From NCBI RefSeq assembly GCF_900177405.1, contig NZ_LT840185.1, positions 1,479,501 through 1,543,500 on the forward strand: a DNA stretch of 64,000 nt, given 5' to 3'. Under the pieces are notes generated by a model that was not told where the DNA came from, did no database searches, and saw only the letters and a program-made list of their open reading frames with translations. This stretch comes from Allosphingosinicella indica (GTDB lineage: Bacteria > Pseudomonadota > Alphaproteobacteria > Sphingomonadales > Sphingomonadaceae). Positions 62,812-64,000 of the stretch are shown in pieces. Position 1 is the first letter of the stretch; each line of letters starts with the position of its first letter. The position numbers were made by a program, and so were the translations under genes.

Positions 62812-63287
62812 CCATGATCCGGATCACCGAAGCGCGTTCGGGCCTGTCGGCGCGCTGCGATTTGCTCGAACGCGAAGCCCCCGTGTCCTCCGCCTTTCTC
62901 GCCGATCTGGCGGCGCGGCGGGCGGGGTTCGATGCAATCCACGCGATGTGGACCGGCCCCGAAATCTCGGTGCCGATGCCGGCATCCATCTTGCCCGAAG
63001 GCATGGCGGCGCCCGCGATTCCGGAGGAGAATGCCACCTCCTATCCCGACGCCGGCGATCTGGTGCTGGCCTATCTGACCGCGGGCAGCGTGCAGGGGCT
63101 TCCGCCCGGCGATTTCTACGACATCGGCGTCTTCTATGGTGCAGGCGGGCGGCTGCTGATGCCGTTCGGCTGGATCAAGGCGAACGTGTGCGCGCGCATC
63201 GTCGCGGATGATCTCGCCAAGGCGCAGGCGGATTTCAAGACGATCCGCCGGAATGGCGCCTGCACGATCACGTTCGAGCCGGCCTGA
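62808..63287 (+). CDS. DUF3830 family protein (cyclophilin-like fold)
   Basis: The 159-residue protein fits DUF3830: RITEARSGLSARCDLLEREAP, HAMWTGPEISVPMPASIL, the conserved EENATSYPDAGDLVLAYL and FYDIGVFYGAGGRLL. The fold is small and beta-rich, like cyclophilin. Function is not established. The family often sits with amidohydrolases and transporters for nitrogen compounds. Its ATG overlaps the DUF885 stop (ATGA), so it belongs to the operon. No signal peptide. Confidence 0.8.
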   Translation: MTMIRITEARSGLSARCDLLEREAPVSSAFLADLAARRAGFDAIHAMWTGPEISVPMPASILPEGMAAPAIPEENATSYPDAGDLVLAYLTAGSVQGLPPGDFYDIGVFYGAGGRLLMPFGWIKANVCARIVADDLAKAQADFKTIRRNGACTITFEPA

Positions 63288-63306
63288 GCGAGCAGGGGTA
63301 GCCCAT

Positions 63307-64000
63307 ATGGAATTTGCCGATCTGATGGCCTTGATGGGGGACTGGCTGCTGCCGGGCTCGCTCGTGTGTATCATGCTCTCGATGGGCCTCTCGCTCGTCG
63401 CCGACGATTTCCGTCAGGTGTTCCGCAACAAGCGCGCGCTGATCATCGGCCTGTGCTCGATGCTGATCGTGCCGCCGATCATCGGCCTCTTCATCGCATT
63501 CACCGTCGCGCCGACCCCGGCGCTGGCCGTCGGCTTCATCCTGCTCGCGACGACGCCGAGCGGCATGCTCTCGAACCTGTTCACCGACATGGCCAAGGGC
63601 GATCTCGCGCTGTCCATGTCGATGACGCTGCTGCTGAGCATGATCTACATCCTCGTCATCCCCTTTTACGCGCACTTCGCGATCCTGCATTTCATGGGCG
63701 TCGAGGCCGAGATCGAGGTGCCGATCGCGTCCTTCTTCTGGGACATCTTTTCGATCACCGTGCTGCCGGCCGCGACGGGTTTCGCGATCCGCGCCTTCCG
63801 CCCGGAATTCGCGCTGTGGATCAAGCCCTACATCAAGAACATCGCGATGATCGTGCTGTTCACCTCGTTCGGCTTCATCCTCGTCGATCAGATCCCGGTC
63901 CTCCGCGAAAATCTCGGCGCGCTCTTCTGGATCACCGTGTTCCTCAACGTCGCGATGCTGGCGGTGGTGCTGACGCTGGTGAGCTTCGCCAAGCTCAACC
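63307..64000 (+). CDS. bile acid:sodium symporter (BASS) family transporter, cut by window end
   Basis: The frame is open from the ATG at 63307 to the window end (231 codons). It has about seven hydrophobic helices (LPGSLVCIMLSMGLSLVADDF, ALIIGLCSMLIVPPIIGLF, VGFILLATTPSGMLSNLFTD). The LLATTPSGMLSN motif on the fourth segment matches the BASS family, including sodium-site residues in ATTPSG. It lies 19 bases after the DUF3830 gene and may move the breakdown product across the inner membrane. Substrate is unknown and the C-terminus lies outside. Confidence 0.88.
   Translation, partial: MEFADLMALMGDWLLPGSLVCIMLSMGLSLVADDFRQVFRNKRALIIGLCSMLIVPPIIGLFIAFTVAPTPALAVGFILLATTPSGMLSNLFTDMAKGDLALSMSMTLLLSMIYILVIPFYAHFAILHFMGVEAEIEVPIASFFWDIFSITVLPAATGFAIRAFRPEFALWIKPYIKNIAMIVLFTSFGFILVDQIPVLRENLGALFWITVFLNVAMLAVVLTLVSFAKLN

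Overview
The window is a high-GC chromosomal segment of an alphaproteobacterium, almost certainly a sphingomonad (Sphingomonas, Sphingopyxis or a close relative). The evidence is the style of the ribosomal proteins (long S5, L3 and S17 with low-complexity tails), RpoA and SecY, abundant TonB-receptor, prolyl-oligopeptidase and DUF885 genes, and families of short palindromic intergenic repeats. No phage, CRISPR array or complete insertion sequence was seen.

Layout. 1-9890 holds the S10 and spc ribosomal protein genes as one run, from rplC to rplO. An intrinsic terminator follows rplO, then come secY and adk (10046-12097). The alpha operon (rpsM, rpsK, rpoA; 21020-23021) does not follow adk. 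About 9 kb of unrelated genes lie between: a membrane GGDEF/EAL protein, a cupredoxin-like periplasmic protein, a DUF3034 protein, an exported truncated hemoglobin, glutamate dehydrogenase, and a convergent pair of glycosyltransferases (PMT-like GT39 and GT2-GtrA). rplQ does not follow rpoA. 23083-32579 carries a Sel1-repeat protein, tRNA-Gly(CCC), a phosphoesterase, clpB, a frameshifted GIY-YIG gene between two palindromic repeats, and divergent M28 and M16 peptidases. 32792-43364 is mostly housekeeping: dxs, tlyA, an RND efflux pair, tspO, ubiK, a YbjN gene, proC and ilvE. 43479-49969 holds a small stress protein with a likely EcfG-type promoter, an ECF sigma/anti-sigma pair joined to a redoxin/2OG-oxygenase fusion, a DUF6456/XRE divergent pair, tRNA-Val, msrB, a DUF4126 protein and a flavin disulfide reductase. 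tRNA-Gln (50033) is followed by a short, less GC-rich segment bounded by a near-perfect copy of the tRNA 5' end. From 50994 to the window end is a probable peptide or amino-acid uptake and breakdown locus: three DUF885 proteins, an aminotransferase, a TonB-dependent receptor, an S9 peptidase, a DUF3830 protein and a BASS-family transporter (cut by the window edge).

How the parts may work together. The most unusual group is 12104-16554. There, a cupredoxin with an intact type-1 copper ligand set and an exported globin with its proximal His are encoded head-to-head with a DUF3034 protein and a membrane-anchored c-di-GMP synthase/phosphodiesterase. This looks like an envelope redox or gas-sensing module feeding into c-di-GMP. 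The 3' locus reads as import through a TonB receptor, periplasmic cleavage by S9 and DUF885 enzymes, inner-membrane transport and transamination. Two of its three DUF885 paralogs lack the Glu of the HExxPGH metal motif. All functional statements are from reading the sequence; no database search was run.
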